Shown one piece after another: positions 27,007 through 35,368 of a stretch of DNA of 64,000 bases. A program made the translations under genes and the position numbers. Numbering within the stretch: the stretch's first letter is position 1; each line of letters begins with the position of its first letter. Below the pieces are notes generated by a model, which searched no databases, was not told the origin of the DNA, and saw only the letters and a program-made list of their open reading frames with translations. This stretch comes from Allobranchiibius huperziae (GTDB taxonomy: Bacteria; Actinomycetota; Actinomycetes; Actinomycetales; Dermatophilaceae), in the NCBI RefSeq assembly GCF_013410455.1, contig NZ_JACCFW010000001.1:3116929-3180928 (forward strand). The letters run 5' to 3'.

Positions 27007-27039
27007 GTTCACGCATCGTTCACGCCGGGTTCAGCAACT
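27007..27039 (+). promoter_or_regulatory. PHO-box-like triple direct repeat
   Basis: Three consecutive 11-base units begin GTTCACGCATC (27007), GTTCACGCCGG (27018) and GTTCAGCAACT (27029). Exact 11-base spacing and the GTTCA core match the PhoP direct-repeat units known from Streptomyces. The array ends 42 bases before a secreted phosphoesterase, so phosphate-starvation induction is the natural reading. Confidence 0.65.
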
Positions 27040-27081
27040 GACGGTGGCGACCGCGGACGCACAGTCATTAGACAGGCCATC

Positions 27082-29193
27082 ATGCGAACCCTCACGACAT
27101 TCAGCCGGTGGAAGCGACGGGGCGTGACCGCCGTCGTCGCCACTGCGCTGGTCAGCGGCGGCCTCGCGGCCACGTCCGCGGCGTCCACCCCCACGGTCCA
27201 CAAGGGCCTCACGATCTCCAGCACGGGCCTGCGTCCCGGGCAGATCAAGCACGTCTGGCTGATCATCCTGGAGAACAAATCGTACGACGCGACGTTCACC
27301 GGCCTCAACCAGAACAGCTACCTGTGGAAGACCCTGCCCAGCCAGGGCGTCCTGCTGAAGAACTACTACGGCACCGGGCACTACAGCCAGGACAACTACA
27401 TCTCGATGGTGTCCGGGCAGGCGCCCGAGCAGGACACCCAATCGGACTGCAGCGTCAAGGACTTCGACTTCGGCAGCAACAAGGACATCGTCAAGACGGG
27501 CGTCGACCGCGGCCAGGTCGCCTCACCGGCGAAGGCGAACGCCGCCAACGGATTGAACGGCTGCACCTACCCCCGCGACACTCCGACCCTCTTCAACCAG
27601 CTCGACGCGGCGCACGAGAGCTGGAAGGGCTACGCGCAGGACCTGGGCAACCAGGCCGGCCGCGAGGACGCGGCCTGCGGCGGTCCGGGCACCTCGGCGA
27701 ACGACCCCACGACCAACCCCCGCTACATGAGCGCCGACCCGGCACACCCGCTGCCGCCGGGCGTCACCAGCCTCACCGGCGCCCAGGCGAACGACCAGTA
27801 CGTCGCCAAGCACTTCCCCTTCCCGTGGTTCCACGGAGTGACCGGCACCAAGAACGCCGACGGCAGCACCACCCCGGGGTTGACGACACCGGCCGGCGGT
27901 GGCTCGGACTGCGACTCCAAGCACATCGCCAACCTGGACAACGCCGGCAACGGGCTCTTCCACGACCTGCAGAAGTCCTCGACCACCCCGGCGTTCTCCT
28001 GGATCACGCCGAACAACTGCAGCGACGCGCACGACGCGATCTGCAAGGGCAACAACCTGTCCGGGTCCTTCTCCTCCACCGGCCAGCCGATCTACCAGTC
28101 GCCCACCCCGAACCCGGAGTCGACGACGCCGAAGAACTACACCGGCGGCCTCTACGCCTCAGACCTCTTCCTCAAGTACTACGTGTCGATGATCGAGAAG
28201 TCGCCGGCGTTCAAGGACGGCGGCCTGATCGACGTGACGTTCGACGAGGCCAACCCGCCGTTCACCTACACCGGCAACAGCTTCAACAACGCCAACTCCT
28301 ACGGGCCCACCCAGGGCGACCAGCCGAACGCGACCGCCGGCATCACGGCGGACGCGGCCGGGCAGAACATCTACGGACGCAACGTGGACACCGAGCCGAC
28401 CGGTCCGAACTCCACGCTGCAGACCGACGCCTCGGGCAACCAGCTCTTCCCCGGCCCCGGCGACAACGGCTTCATCGACCGACCGCCGGCCTGCACCCAG
28501 ACCACTCCCACCCGAGTGCCGGCGAACTGTGTGCCGGGAATCGTTCGCGGCGGCTCGGGTGACACACCCGGAGCGCGCACGGACGGCGCAGCGGCGGGCG
28601 CGAGCTCGTCGTACGTGCTGGACAGCTCGATCGTGGCGGACGACACCGGGCGTGAGGTCACCGACACGACCGACAAGACCGGCCCCGGCGGCACGAGTCC
28701 GATCCCGGCGGGCAGTTTCGTCGGCACGGTGAGCGACACCGGCCCGCAACCGGCCGCCTCGTCGAAGGGCTCGGTCATCGACGGCTCCTTCCAGCTGGTG
28801 GACGAGAACGGCAAGCCCGTCACCCCGACCGGTGCGGTGACCTCGGTCTCGCTCAGCGCCGAAGGTGCGCCCGGCCAGCTGGCCGCCGGTCAGACGGCCG
28901 ACCCGTTGTACGACGCGAAGGACGCGACGCCCGGCGGCGGCGACACCGGCAGCGTGCTGATCAGCCCGTACATCAAGCCGGGCAGCTCGAGCACGACGTA
29001 CTACAACCACTACAGCTGGTTGCGCACCATGGAGGACATCTTCGGTGTCGGCCAGGGCAAGGACCACACGCCGCTGACCGTCGGCACCGTGTCGGGCGGG
29101 CTGGACGGCAAGGGCCACCTCGGGTTCGCCGCCCAGGCGGGTCTGACGCCGTTCGGTCGCGACGTCTTCAACAACGCTCGGCGCGTTTGGTGA
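27082..29193 (+). CDS. Secreted phosphoesterase (phospholipase C / acid phosphatase family)
   Basis: A 703-residue secreted protein. Residues 1-35 form a signal peptide with Arg/Lys n-region (WKRRG) and a cleavage-like ATSAAS. The metal-binding motif ENKSYDATFTG follows strand VWLIILEN, as in pfam04185 phosphoesterases; the GTGHYSQDNYISMVSGQAPE and FDEANPPF segments carry other metal ligands, and YYNHYSWLRTMEDIFG is the conserved C-terminal part. A ~200-residue Gly/Ser/Thr-rich insertion with no recognised fold separates the halves (residues ~400-600). Releases phosphate from phospholipids or esters outside the cell. The triple GTTCA repeat upstream suggests PhoP control. Confidence 0.85.
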   Translation: MRTLTTFSRWKRRGVTAVVATALVSGGLAATSAASTPTVHKGLTISSTGLRPGQIKHVWLIILENKSYDATFTGLNQNSYLWKTLPSQGVLLKNYYGTGHYSQDNYISMVSGQAPEQDTQSDCSVKDFDFGSNKDIVKTGVDRGQVASPAKANAANGLNGCTYPRDTPTLFNQLDAAHESWKGYAQDLGNQAGREDAACGGPGTSANDPTTNPRYMSADPAHPLPPGVTSLTGAQANDQYVAKHFPFPWFHGVTGTKNADGSTTPGLTTPAGGGSDCDSKHIANLDNAGNGLFHDLQKSSTTPAFSWITPNNCSDAHDAICKGNNLSGSFSSTGQPIYQSPTPNPESTTPKNYTGGLYASDLFLKYYVSMIEKSPAFKDGGLIDVTFDEANPPFTYTGNSFNNANSYGPTQGDQPNATAGITADAAGQNIYGRNVDTEPTGPNSTLQTDASGNQLFPGPGDNGFIDRPPACTQTTPTRVPANCVPGIVRGGSGDTPGARTDGAAAGASSSYVLDSSIVADDTGREVTDTTDKTGPGGTSPIPAGSFVGTVSDTGPQPAASSKGSVIDGSFQLVDENGKPVTPTGAVTSVSLSAEGAPGQLAAGQTADPLYDAKDATPGGGDTGSVLISPYIKPGSSSTTYYNHYSWLRTMEDIFGVGQGKDHTPLTVGTVSGGLDGKGHLGFAAQAGLTPFGRDVFNNARRVW

Positions 29194-29813
29194 GCGACGC
29201 ACCGGCCCGCAGGTACGGCGCATACGCGCGTCGTACCTGCGGGCGCGCCGCCCTCGCGTTGGCCGGCGGGGCTCTCACGGTGGCTGCGGTGGCCGGCTGC
29301 GGATCGGCCGGCTCCGGTCGCACCGCCACCCACCCGGCGGCCCCGCAGACCTATGGAAGCCTGCCGTCCTGGCTGCCGCCGGACCCGGTCCACGCCGGTG
29401 ATGTGGCGGTCGGCACCCCGACCCGTCCCGCGCTGGCGGCCCAGGGAGAGGCGGTCGACGTGCGCCCCTCCACCGGCGGCACGGTGCGCGCCACGGTCGT
29501 CGGACCGGCGGTCCCGGCCGAGGGGCTGCCGTACGAAACCCCGTCCACGACATGCACCTTCATCGTAACGCTGCGCGCCGGCGCGTTGCCCGTGCCGGTG
29601 CGGGTGTCGGACTTCGGGACGAGCGACCACCTCGGGGCGACGTACGCCGTGCGCCTCGCCGGAGCACGCAAGCCGCCGGCCGTCTTGGCTGCGGGGCGGT
29701 CGACGACGTTCCAGCTGCGCACCTCGATGCCCACGGGTGAGGGCGTCATCAAGTGGGCGCCGGACGGGCGCCGCGCGGCGGTGTCCTGGGACTTCGTGGT
29801 CGAGACCGACTGA
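29190..29813 (+). CDS. Predicted lipoprotein of unknown function
   Basis: A 207-residue lipoprotein: Arg-rich n-region, hydrophobic stretch AALALAGGALTVAAVAGC and lipobox VAGC with Cys37. The mature part is Ala/Thr/Pro-rich with an Ig-like feel (TTCTFIVTLRAGALPVPVRV, then STTFQLRTSM and VSWDFVVETD), perhaps a single beta-sandwich. GTG 29190 overlaps the phosphoesterase stop (GTGA), so the two are likely made together and may cooperate at the surface. A 13-bp hairpin lies inside its first codons. No family recognised. Confidence 0.75.
   Translation: MSDAPARRYGAYARRTCGRAALALAGGALTVAAVAGCGSAGSGRTATHPAAPQTYGSLPSWLPPDPVHAGDVAVGTPTRPALAAQGEAVDVRPSTGGTVRATVVGPAVPAEGLPYETPSTTCTFIVTLRAGALPVPVRVSDFGTSDHLGATYAVRLAGARKPPAVLAAGRSTTFQLRTSMPTGEGVIKWAPDGRRAAVSWDFVVETD
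29205..29244 (+). repeat. Perfect hairpin inside the 5' end of the lipoprotein gene
   Basis: GCCCGCAGGTACG (29205-29217) pairs with CGTACCTGCGGGC (29232-29244), 13 bp with a 14-base loop, starting 12 bases after the phosphoesterase stop. It looks like a terminator but is part of the coding sequence of the coupled lipoprotein; it could attenuate the downstream gene. Confidence 0.5.
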
Positions 29814-29837
29814 CACTCCCCTCATCGGGGGGGTAGA

Positions 29838-29883
29838 GAAATGCTCGAGGGGTGGGGACATATCCCCACCCCTCGAGCATTTC
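29838..29883. terminator. 21-bp perfect bidirectional hairpin
   Basis: Bases 29838-29858 (GAAATGCTCGAGGGGTGGGG A) pair perfectly with 29863-29883 around four bases. It sits between convergent genes (stops at 29813 and 29908), so it should stop transcripts from both sides. It shares the TGCTCGAG-GTGGGGAC block with 24798-24820. Confidence 0.7.
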
Positions 29884-29907
29884 CCACCCCTCGACGGGGA
29901 GCGTCCT

Positions 29908-30318
29908 TCAGGCGCGGCGGTGCGCGACCCGTCGTACGGCGACGCCCAGGAACGGCAGGAGCGAACGCGCCGACCGGGGCCGGACGGCCGTGCTGCCGGT
30001 GACGACGAGACCGATGACCGACCGCTCTCCGTCCCCGATGCTCACGATCACTCCGCGGGGGCCCTCGACATCGAGATGGAGCTCGGCGTCGGCCATGGCG
30101 CGGGCCAGCCGGCCGACAGCCCTCGGACCGCTCACATCTGCGACCGAGTCCGGCAACGACGCCTGGGTGAGTGCGGACCACATCGCCTGGGGGTGCTCGC
30201 TGTGCAGCACGAGCCGCCGACCATCACCCGCGAGATGGGAGAAGACGCCGTCGACCTCGATGTCCAGATCGGCGGTCACCGAGAGCGGCCGTTCGCGACT
30301 GCCCTCGGTGCGCGTCAC
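29908..30318 (-). CDS. Hypothetical protein, second gene of an orphan pair
   Basis: A 136-residue protein I do not recognise. GTG 30318 overlaps the stop of the upstream small gene (GTGA). It has a DLDIEVDGVFSHLAGDGRRL beta-rich start, a helical middle (SGPRAVGRLARAMADAELHL) and a basic C-terminal tail (RSLLPFLGVAVRRVAHRRA) that could touch membrane or nucleic acid. Codon use matches neighbours. Expressed with 30315-30548 from an AT-rich promoter carrying a perfect palindrome. Confidence 0.55.
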   Translation of the reverse strand: MTRTEGSRERPLSVTADLDIEVDGVFSHLAGDGRRLVLHSEHPQAMWSALTQASLPDSVADVSGPRAVGRLARAMADAELHLDVEGPRGVIVSIGDGERSVIGLVVTGSTAVRPRSARSLLPFLGVAVRRVAHRRA

Positions 30319-30548
30319 TTGGCGGTGGCCTTCTCCGAGGTGGTGATGCGCAGGGTGCCGTTGAGCTTCCAGGAGGCGCGCGCGGCGTCCGCACCGGTGG
30401 TCTTCGGCACCTCGACGGTCATGTCGACGAACTGGTAGTCGATCGCGGCGCCGCGACCGGTGAGGTAGGACCACAGGTCCTTGCCCAGGTCGGCGAAGCT
30501 GGTGACGTCCGTCGGCTGACCGGACGGCGGGGTCGTGTGCTGGCTCAT
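30315..30548 (-). CDS. Hypothetical small protein, first gene of an orphan pair
   Basis: A 77-residue protein: polar start MSQHTTPPSGQPTDVTSFAD, then LGKDLWSYLTGRGAAIDYQF, then a beta-rich half ending RITTSEKATAK. Family not recognised; size and fold would suit a small binding subunit. ATG 30548 is preferred over an upstream ATG at 30626 that would add Arg-rich, unconserved-looking residues; the ribosome site is weak (CGGAGC). Overlaps the downstream gene by 4 bases. Confidence 0.55.
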   Translation of the reverse strand: MSQHTTPPSGQPTDVTSFADLGKDLWSYLTGRGAAIDYQFVDMTVEVPKTTGADAARASWKLNGTLRITTSEKATAK

Positions 30549-30634
30549 GGATGCTCCGAACTCGAAAGGCTGGCGACAGTCGAACCGCCGCACCGGCACT
30601 CGAACGGTGCCAGACATTTTGTACATTAACAGAC

Positions 30635-30650
30635 AATTAGTTCACTAATT
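30635..30650. promoter_or_regulatory. AT-rich perfect palindrome upstream of the orphan pair
   Basis: AATTAGTTCACTAATT is a 7-2-7 perfect palindrome in an AT-rich island (30615-30660) unlike the surrounding GC-rich DNA. On the minus strand TTGAAA (complement of 30650-30655) overlaps it, resembling a -35 element for the genes at 30548 and 29908; no clear -10 was found. It probably binds a dimeric repressor that is not encoded next to it. Confidence 0.45.
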
Positions 30651-30768
30651 TTCAACTTGTCTTCACACCGCCTGCAAGGAACTCGAGGACAGGTCGAGTG
30701 CGAAGACCACTATGGCTACGACGCGTGGAACGGCGACGAGCGCACCATGCGTCCGGCAGGTGCATCGA

Positions 30769-31617
30769 TCAGATGCTGGACGTGGCGGGCGCGTGCGGAT
30801 CCCCGAATGCGGCCAACGATGTCGGCTGCCACTCGCGCCAGGTGCGCAGACGCTCGGCGTAGTCCTGCTCGATTCCTTCGAGGGCGCGGCCGAACACGAT
30901 TCGCTGCGGCGCTTCCTCGGCATCGACCACAGCGAGCATCGCCTGTCGCGTCGCTGTCGGATCGCCCAAGAGCCAGCCACCGCGGTCGATGCCGTCGCGC
31001 ACCACGTCGTACTCGGCCATCGAGGTGCTGCGGCGCAGGCCGCTGCTTCCGAATCCGGTGGCGTAAGGCCCGGGTTCGACGCAGGTCACATGGATGCCGA
31101 AAGCCGCCACCTCCAGTCGCAGCGACTGCGACAAGCCCTCGACCGCCCACTTGCTGGCGTGATAAGCCCCGAATTGCGCGAATGCCGTGACACCACCTTC
31201 GCTGGTCACCTGCACGATGTGGCCGCTGCCCTGTGCGCGCAGGGCGGGCAGGACGGCCTGCGTCACCCACAGCGTGCCCAGCAGATTGGCGTCGAGTATC
31301 GCCCGGATCTCCTCGGGACTGATCTCCTCGACCATTCCGAGCTGACCGAAGCCGGCGTTGTTGACGACGACGTCGATTCCTCCGAAGTGGCGCAATGCCT
31401 CGGCGACGGCGGCGGTCACCTCCCCCCGATCGGTCACGTCGAGCGTCAGCGCAAGAACCGAGTCGCCGTACAGCCGTGTCAGGTCGGCGAGTCGATCGAC
31501 GCTCCGTGCCGTTGCCGCCACGCGATCACCACGTTCGAGAGCCGCTTCGGTCCATTCCCGTCCGAATCCCCCCGATGCTCCGGTGATGAACCATGTCTTG
31601 GCATTCGGGCTGGTCAT
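30769..31617 (-). CDS. Short-chain dehydrogenase/reductase
   Basis: A 282-residue classical SDR with TGASGGFG at the N-terminus, NNAGFGQLG, Ser in VQVTSEGGVTAF, the catalytic YHASKWAVEGLSQSL and PGPYATGFGSSGLR. This subgroup resembles oxidoreductases often divergent from LysR or AraC regulators. ATG 31617 has AAGGAGAC upstream. Divergent from the LysR gene; likely its target. Substrate unknown, perhaps a xenobiotic carbonyl. Confidence 0.88.
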   Translation of the reverse strand: MTSPNAKTWFITGASGGFGREWTEAALERGDRVAATARSVDRLADLTRLYGDSVLALTLDVTDRGEVTAAVAEALRHFGGIDVVVNNAGFGQLGMVEEISPEEIRAILDANLLGTLWVTQAVLPALRAQGSGHIVQVTSEGGVTAFAQFGAYHASKWAVEGLSQSLRLEVAAFGIHVTCVEPGPYATGFGSSGLRRSTSMAEYDVVRDGIDRGGWLLGDPTATRQAMLAVVDAEEAPQRIVFGRALEGIEQDYAERLRTWREWQPTSLAAFGDPHAPATSSI

Positions 31618-31688
31618 TGTGCGTCTCCTTGATTGGTTGGTCGTCTCCACCATGCGTCATATGTGCTCTGACCTGTAGCGATGGTTCA

Positions 31689-31705
31689 GCGCATCTGCTC
31701 TGCGC
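31689..31705. promoter_or_regulatory. Candidate LysR-type box
   Basis: GCGCA-N7-TGCGC (31689-31705) lies in the 114-base gap between the divergent SDR and LysR genes. LysR regulators bind such short-armed, 15-17 base palindromes next to their own promoter. Confidence 0.35.
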
Positions 31706-31731
31706 TTCTCGCATGGCAGGATCGACTGGTG

Positions 31732-32646
31732 ATGGAGACCGTGACGTTGTTGGGCCTACGCATCCTGCGGCAGGTGGCCGTTACCGGGTCCTTCGCCGCC
31801 GCAGCCGTTGAGCTGGGCTACACCCAGTCCGCGGTGTCACGTCAGATGGCGGCCCTGGAGAGCGCCGTGGGCGAGCAGTTGTTCGAGCGCGGGCGACGCG
31901 GCGTGACCCTGACACCGGCCGCGCAGATCGTGCTGTCAGGTGCCGGCCGTGCGTTGGCCGAACTCGAGACCACGGGCCAGCAACTGGCCGGGCTTCGCGA
32001 CCGGGTCGGGGGGCGATTGGTGATCGGGGCATTTCCGACGGCTTGTTCGGTGCTGGTGCCTCGAGCAGTGGCGGCTCTGCGTGACGGGCATCCAGCCCTG
32101 ACCGTGATCATCGATGAGGCGCCCACGCCGGTGTTGCTTCGCCGGATGTCAGCTGGGCGGCTCGACGTGGCGCTCGTCGCGCTGAACGATGAATCGACCG
32201 ACCGCGACCTCAAGGATCTTGCACGGTTCCCTCTGCCGATCGTGGGCATGCATGTCGCCGTTCCGGCGGAGCACCCTCTGGCGAGGCGCCCGACGGTGCG
32301 GCCGGAGGATCTCCTCGACGAGCCCTGGATAGTCGGGGTCGGCGGTTCGGGCGATCCTCAGTTCGGCCCATGGCCAGGCATCGCGAACCCTCGCATCGCG
32401 TTCTCCGTCCGCCACTGGACCACCCGACTGGGTCTCGTGGCAGCCGGCTTGGGCATCAGTGTGTTACCCGGAACCATGGCGGTCGCAGTCCCGCCGGGCG
32501 TGCGTGCCATCGAGGTGGATGACCCGTCCCACGCCGAACGCAGCAGCGTGCTGCTCGCGCGCAACGACGCCGGGCCCAGAACCCGCCTGGCTGTGAGGGC
32601 CCTGCTCGCCCAAGCCACCGCGTTGCGAGCCGAGCTCGTCCACTGA
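31732..32646 (+). CDS. LysR-family transcriptional regulator
   Basis: A 304-residue regulator: N-terminal LysR helix-turn-helix (LRILRQVAVTGSFAAAAVEL, recognition SAVSRQMAALESAVGEQLFE) and a C-terminal periplasmic-binding-fold effector domain (GGRLVIGAFPTACSVLVPRA on). ATG 31732 gives the standard spacing; GTG 31729 is equally possible. It presumably controls the divergent SDR in response to the SDR's substrate. Confidence 0.9.
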   Translation: METVTLLGLRILRQVAVTGSFAAAAVELGYTQSAVSRQMAALESAVGEQLFERGRRGVTLTPAAQIVLSGAGRALAELETTGQQLAGLRDRVGGRLVIGAFPTACSVLVPRAVAALRDGHPALTVIIDEAPTPVLLRRMSAGRLDVALVALNDESTDRDLKDLARFPLPIVGMHVAVPAEHPLARRPTVRPEDLLDEPWIVGVGGSGDPQFGPWPGIANPRIAFSVRHWTTRLGLVAAGLGISVLPGTMAVAVPPGVRAIEVDDPSHAERSSVLLARNDAGPRTRLAVRALLAQATALRAELVH

Positions 32647-32821
32647 GCCACCCATCCCGATGCCTACGGTCCCGCGAGGGGCAGGAGCAACCCTCCCTCG
32701 ATCTTCGGTGCACGCACGTCGCGAACGCCGGTTCACCGCGCAAGACCTGATCTGGCGCGGCGCACGAGTGCGCAGCGATCTGCCCCGGCGGGTGTCGGGG
32801 CGGGTCATTAGGGTGGCTCGC

Positions 32822-33610
32822 GTGCGTATCGCGACCTGGAACGTCAACTCCGTCCGCTCCCGCATCGACCGCGTCATGGGGGTGCTGGAGCGTCACGATC
32901 TCGACGTGCTGATGCTGCAGGAGACCAAGTGCCGCGACGACCAGTTCCCGGCCATGCCGGTGCAGGCGGCCGGCTACGAGCTCGCGCACGTCGGCTACAA
33001 CCAGTGGAACGGCGTGGCGGTCATCTCACGCGTCGGCATCGAGGACGTCCAGGTCGGTTTCGAGGACATGCCGACGTACGGCGACCCGGCGGTGAGCGAG
33101 GCTCGCGCGCTGGGGGTGACCTGCGGCGGCGTCCGCGTGTGGTCGCTCTACGTGCCCAACGGCCGCGAGGTCGGGCACGAGCACTACGACTACAAGCTCG
33201 ACTGGCTCGAACGACTGGGGGTCGACGCGGCGAAGTGGCTCGCCGACGACCCGCAGGCTCAGATCGCGCTGGCCGGTGACTGGAACATCGCACCCACGGA
33301 CGCCGACGTGTGGGACACCGAGTTCTTCGAGGGGCGCACCCATGTGACCCCGCCCGAGCGGGCCGCGTTCCAGGGCATCGTGGACGCCGGGTACACGGAC
33401 GTGGTGCGCCCGTACACCTCCGAGCCGCGCACCTTCACCTACTGGGACTACACGCAGCTGCGCTTCCCCAAGAAGCAGGGGATGCGGATCGACTTCGCAC
33501 TGTGCTCCCCCGCGCTCGCCGCGCGGGTGACCGGGGCGTCCATCGACCGCGAGGAGCGCAAGGGCAAGGGTGCCTCGGACCACGCGCCCGTGCTGGTCGA
33601 CCTGGACTGA
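32822..33610 (+). CDS. xth: Exodeoxyribonuclease III
   Basis: A 262-residue AP endonuclease/3'-5' exonuclease of base-excision repair. Motifs: RIATWNVNSVRSR (residues 2-14), LMLQETKCRDDQFP (catalytic Glu), YVPNGREVGHEHYDYKLDWL, AGDWNIAPTDADVWD (Asp/Asn pair) and GASDHAPVLVDLD (Asp-His). GTG 32822 is the conserved start; GTG 32813 would add three residues. The upstream 175 bases hold no further gene. Confidence 0.94.
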   Translation: MRIATWNVNSVRSRIDRVMGVLERHDLDVLMLQETKCRDDQFPAMPVQAAGYELAHVGYNQWNGVAVISRVGIEDVQVGFEDMPTYGDPAVSEARALGVTCGGVRVWSLYVPNGREVGHEHYDYKLDWLERLGVDAAKWLADDPQAQIALAGDWNIAPTDADVWDTEFFEGRTHVTPPERAAFQGIVDAGYTDVVRPYTSEPRTFTYWDYTQLRFPKKQGMRIDFALCSPALAARVTGASIDREERKGKGASDHAPVLVDLD

Positions 33611-33673
33611 GCTCGGACCGACGCGTCCACCGGCGCCTAAGCTGGCCACATCAATCGCCTCCAGGGGGACGCA

Positions 33674-34237
33674 ATGACCGACGACGACCGCACACGGGGC
33701 ATCCCGCAGACGCCGCACACCAACCCGATCCCGCTGCGCAAACCGCAGCAGCCGCCCACCGATCCGCAGGGTGGGCACTCGGGTGCCGTGGTCTTCGAAT
33801 CCCCGGCGTCCCAGCCCGTCCAGGGGTATCCGCAGCAGGGGTATCCGCAGCAGGGTCAGGCGTACCCGCAGCAGGGCCACGGGTATCCGTCGCCGGGCCA
33901 CGCGCACCATCCGGCCCCGGGCTACGGACCCGTCCAGGGGTACGCGCCGCAGTACGCGTACGGCTCGACGACGATGGTGGCCCGTCCGGCGCCGAACACC
34001 GCCCTCATCGTGGTCGCCTGGGTCGTCGCGGTGATCACGTTCTTCTACATGCTGCCGTGGGCGATCGCGGCGACGCGCGGCAAGTCCAACCAGTTGGCGA
34101 TCGGCCTGGTCAACTTCCTGCTCGGATGGTCGTTCATCGGCTGGATGGTGGCGTTGGTGATGGCGTGCGGCGCCGAGCACCACCAGACGATCGTGGTCCA
34201 GCAGAACAACTACGCGCCGGGGCCGTACCGGCACTGA
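33674..34237 (+). CDS. Gln/Pro-rich protein with superinfection-immunity-like membrane domain
   Basis: A 187-residue protein. Residues ~48-95 carry imperfect repeats of QGYPQQGYPQQ and related YPSPGHA units, probably disordered. The C-terminal ~75 residues have two membrane helices (ALIVVAWVVAVITFFYMLPW and NFLLGWSFIGWMVALVMACG) joined by AIAATRGKSNQLA, the consensus of the phage-derived superinfection immunity family (Imm_superinfect). No phage genes are near, so this is likely a domesticated envelope protein. ATG 33674 with AGGGGGAC upstream. Confidence 0.75.
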   Translation: MTDDDRTRGIPQTPHTNPIPLRKPQQPPTDPQGGHSGAVVFESPASQPVQGYPQQGYPQQGQAYPQQGHGYPSPGHAHHPAPGYGPVQGYAPQYAYGSTTMVARPAPNTALIVVAWVVAVITFFYMLPWAIAATRGKSNQLAIGLVNFLLGWSFIGWMVALVMACGAEHHQTIVVQQNNYAPGPYRH

Positions 34238-34255
34238 GCGCCATGGACGACCCGG

Positions 34256-35281
34256 TCAGGCGGTCGCTGCGAGCAGGGCGAACGACACCAGCCAGTGGGT
34301 CGACATGAAATCGCCCGCCACGATCTCGCGTTCGACGTGCGCGACCTGCCGTGCGCTCGCCCGGGCCACGCGACCGGACCGGTCCGGCGGAAGCAGGCCC
34401 TGCAGACGGCGAAGCTGCCAGGCACGCGACAGGGCGAGGCCGAAGAGGTGCACCGCATGCCCGTCGGAGCGGTCCCGCACCTCGGGCAGCTCCAGCAGCG
34501 GGTCATCCGGTGCGCCGAGCCCGGGCAGGAACGCCGCCAGCCACGCCTCGTACTCAGGCGCCGGCAGCACCCGTCCCATCAGGTCGGCTTCGCAGAGGGC
34601 GGGCGACAGGAAGTCGCTGCCGCCCGGCTCCCACGCCACCGGGTAGCCACGGTCCGCGCCGAACCATTCGCGAGCGCGTGCCGCGATGGCGTCGGCCACG
34701 CCGGGGCGCCCCAACGCGGATGCCGCCTCGTGCACCAGAGCAAGCGCGAACGCCGTGTTGGCGTGCGTGCCGTGCCGCACCGGATAGGCCAGTTCAGGCA
34801 GCCACGCCAGCACCAGATCGGCGACCACGTCGAAGAGCGGACGGGTCGCGAGCGCCCAGCCGTGCGCGCCGGGCTCCTCGGACTGCTCGGCCGCGAGCGC
34901 GAGCGCGGCGGCCCAGCCCCAGCCGTAGGGCCGCTCGAAGCTCGGGCGCTCGCGCAGGTACGCCGCCTCCCGAGCCAGGTGCACGGAGGTGAGCCGCGCG
35001 TCGAGGACGGCCCGCAGCCGCGCACGACGCTCGGTGCCGAGCTGCTCCGGTGCCAGGGTGAGCAGCCGCACCGCCGACCACTGCATGTGCACCGACGAGT
35101 GCCAATCGAGGCAGCCGTGGAACGCCGGGTGCAGACGGTCCGGCGTGACATCGACGTCGTCCGGCGTCAACGACTGGTGCGCTGCGCCGTACGGGTAGGT
35201 CGTTGCGAGGACGCTCGCGATCGTGTCGGCCCACTGCGCAGCACATCGCTCGCGCCAGTCGGCGCCTCGGTCGTCGGTCAC
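34256..35281 (-). CDS. DUF2891 family protein
   Basis: A 341-residue cytosolic protein of the DUF2891 family, an alpha/alpha-barrel like fold. Landmarks: YPYGAAHQSL, HPAFHGCLDWHSSVHMQWSA, ERPYGWGWAAALALAAEQ, VRHGTHANTAFALALVHEAA, SDFLSPALCEADLMGRV and DGHAVHLFGLALSRAWQL. The concentration of His, Trp and Asp in the presumed cavity suggests an enzyme on a sugar or polyol, but function is unknown for the family. ATG start. Converges with the immunity-like gene. Confidence 0.85.
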   Translation of the reverse strand: MTDDRGADWRERCAAQWADTIASVLATTYPYGAAHQSLTPDDVDVTPDRLHPAFHGCLDWHSSVHMQWSAVRLLTLAPEQLGTERRARLRAVLDARLTSVHLAREAAYLRERPSFERPYGWGWAAALALAAEQSEEPGAHGWALATRPLFDVVADLVLAWLPELAYPVRHGTHANTAFALALVHEAASALGRPGVADAIAARAREWFGADRGYPVAWEPGGSDFLSPALCEADLMGRVLPAPEYEAWLAAFLPGLGAPDDPLLELPEVRDRSDGHAVHLFGLALSRAWQLRRLQGLLPPDRSGRVARASARQVAHVEREIVAGDFMSTHWLVSFALLAATA

Positions 35282-35368
35282 GCGGATCGCACTCCTCGGG
35301 ACGGGAGACCCGAACGTATCTGCCGATGAGTCACGGCACGTACGGCTCCGGCAGCGACCGTGACCGGC

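Noticed and set aside
33820-33900. Short direct repeats that look like CRISPR units
   Set aside because: They encode QGYPQQ repeats in frame, have no uniform spacers and no cas genes nearby.
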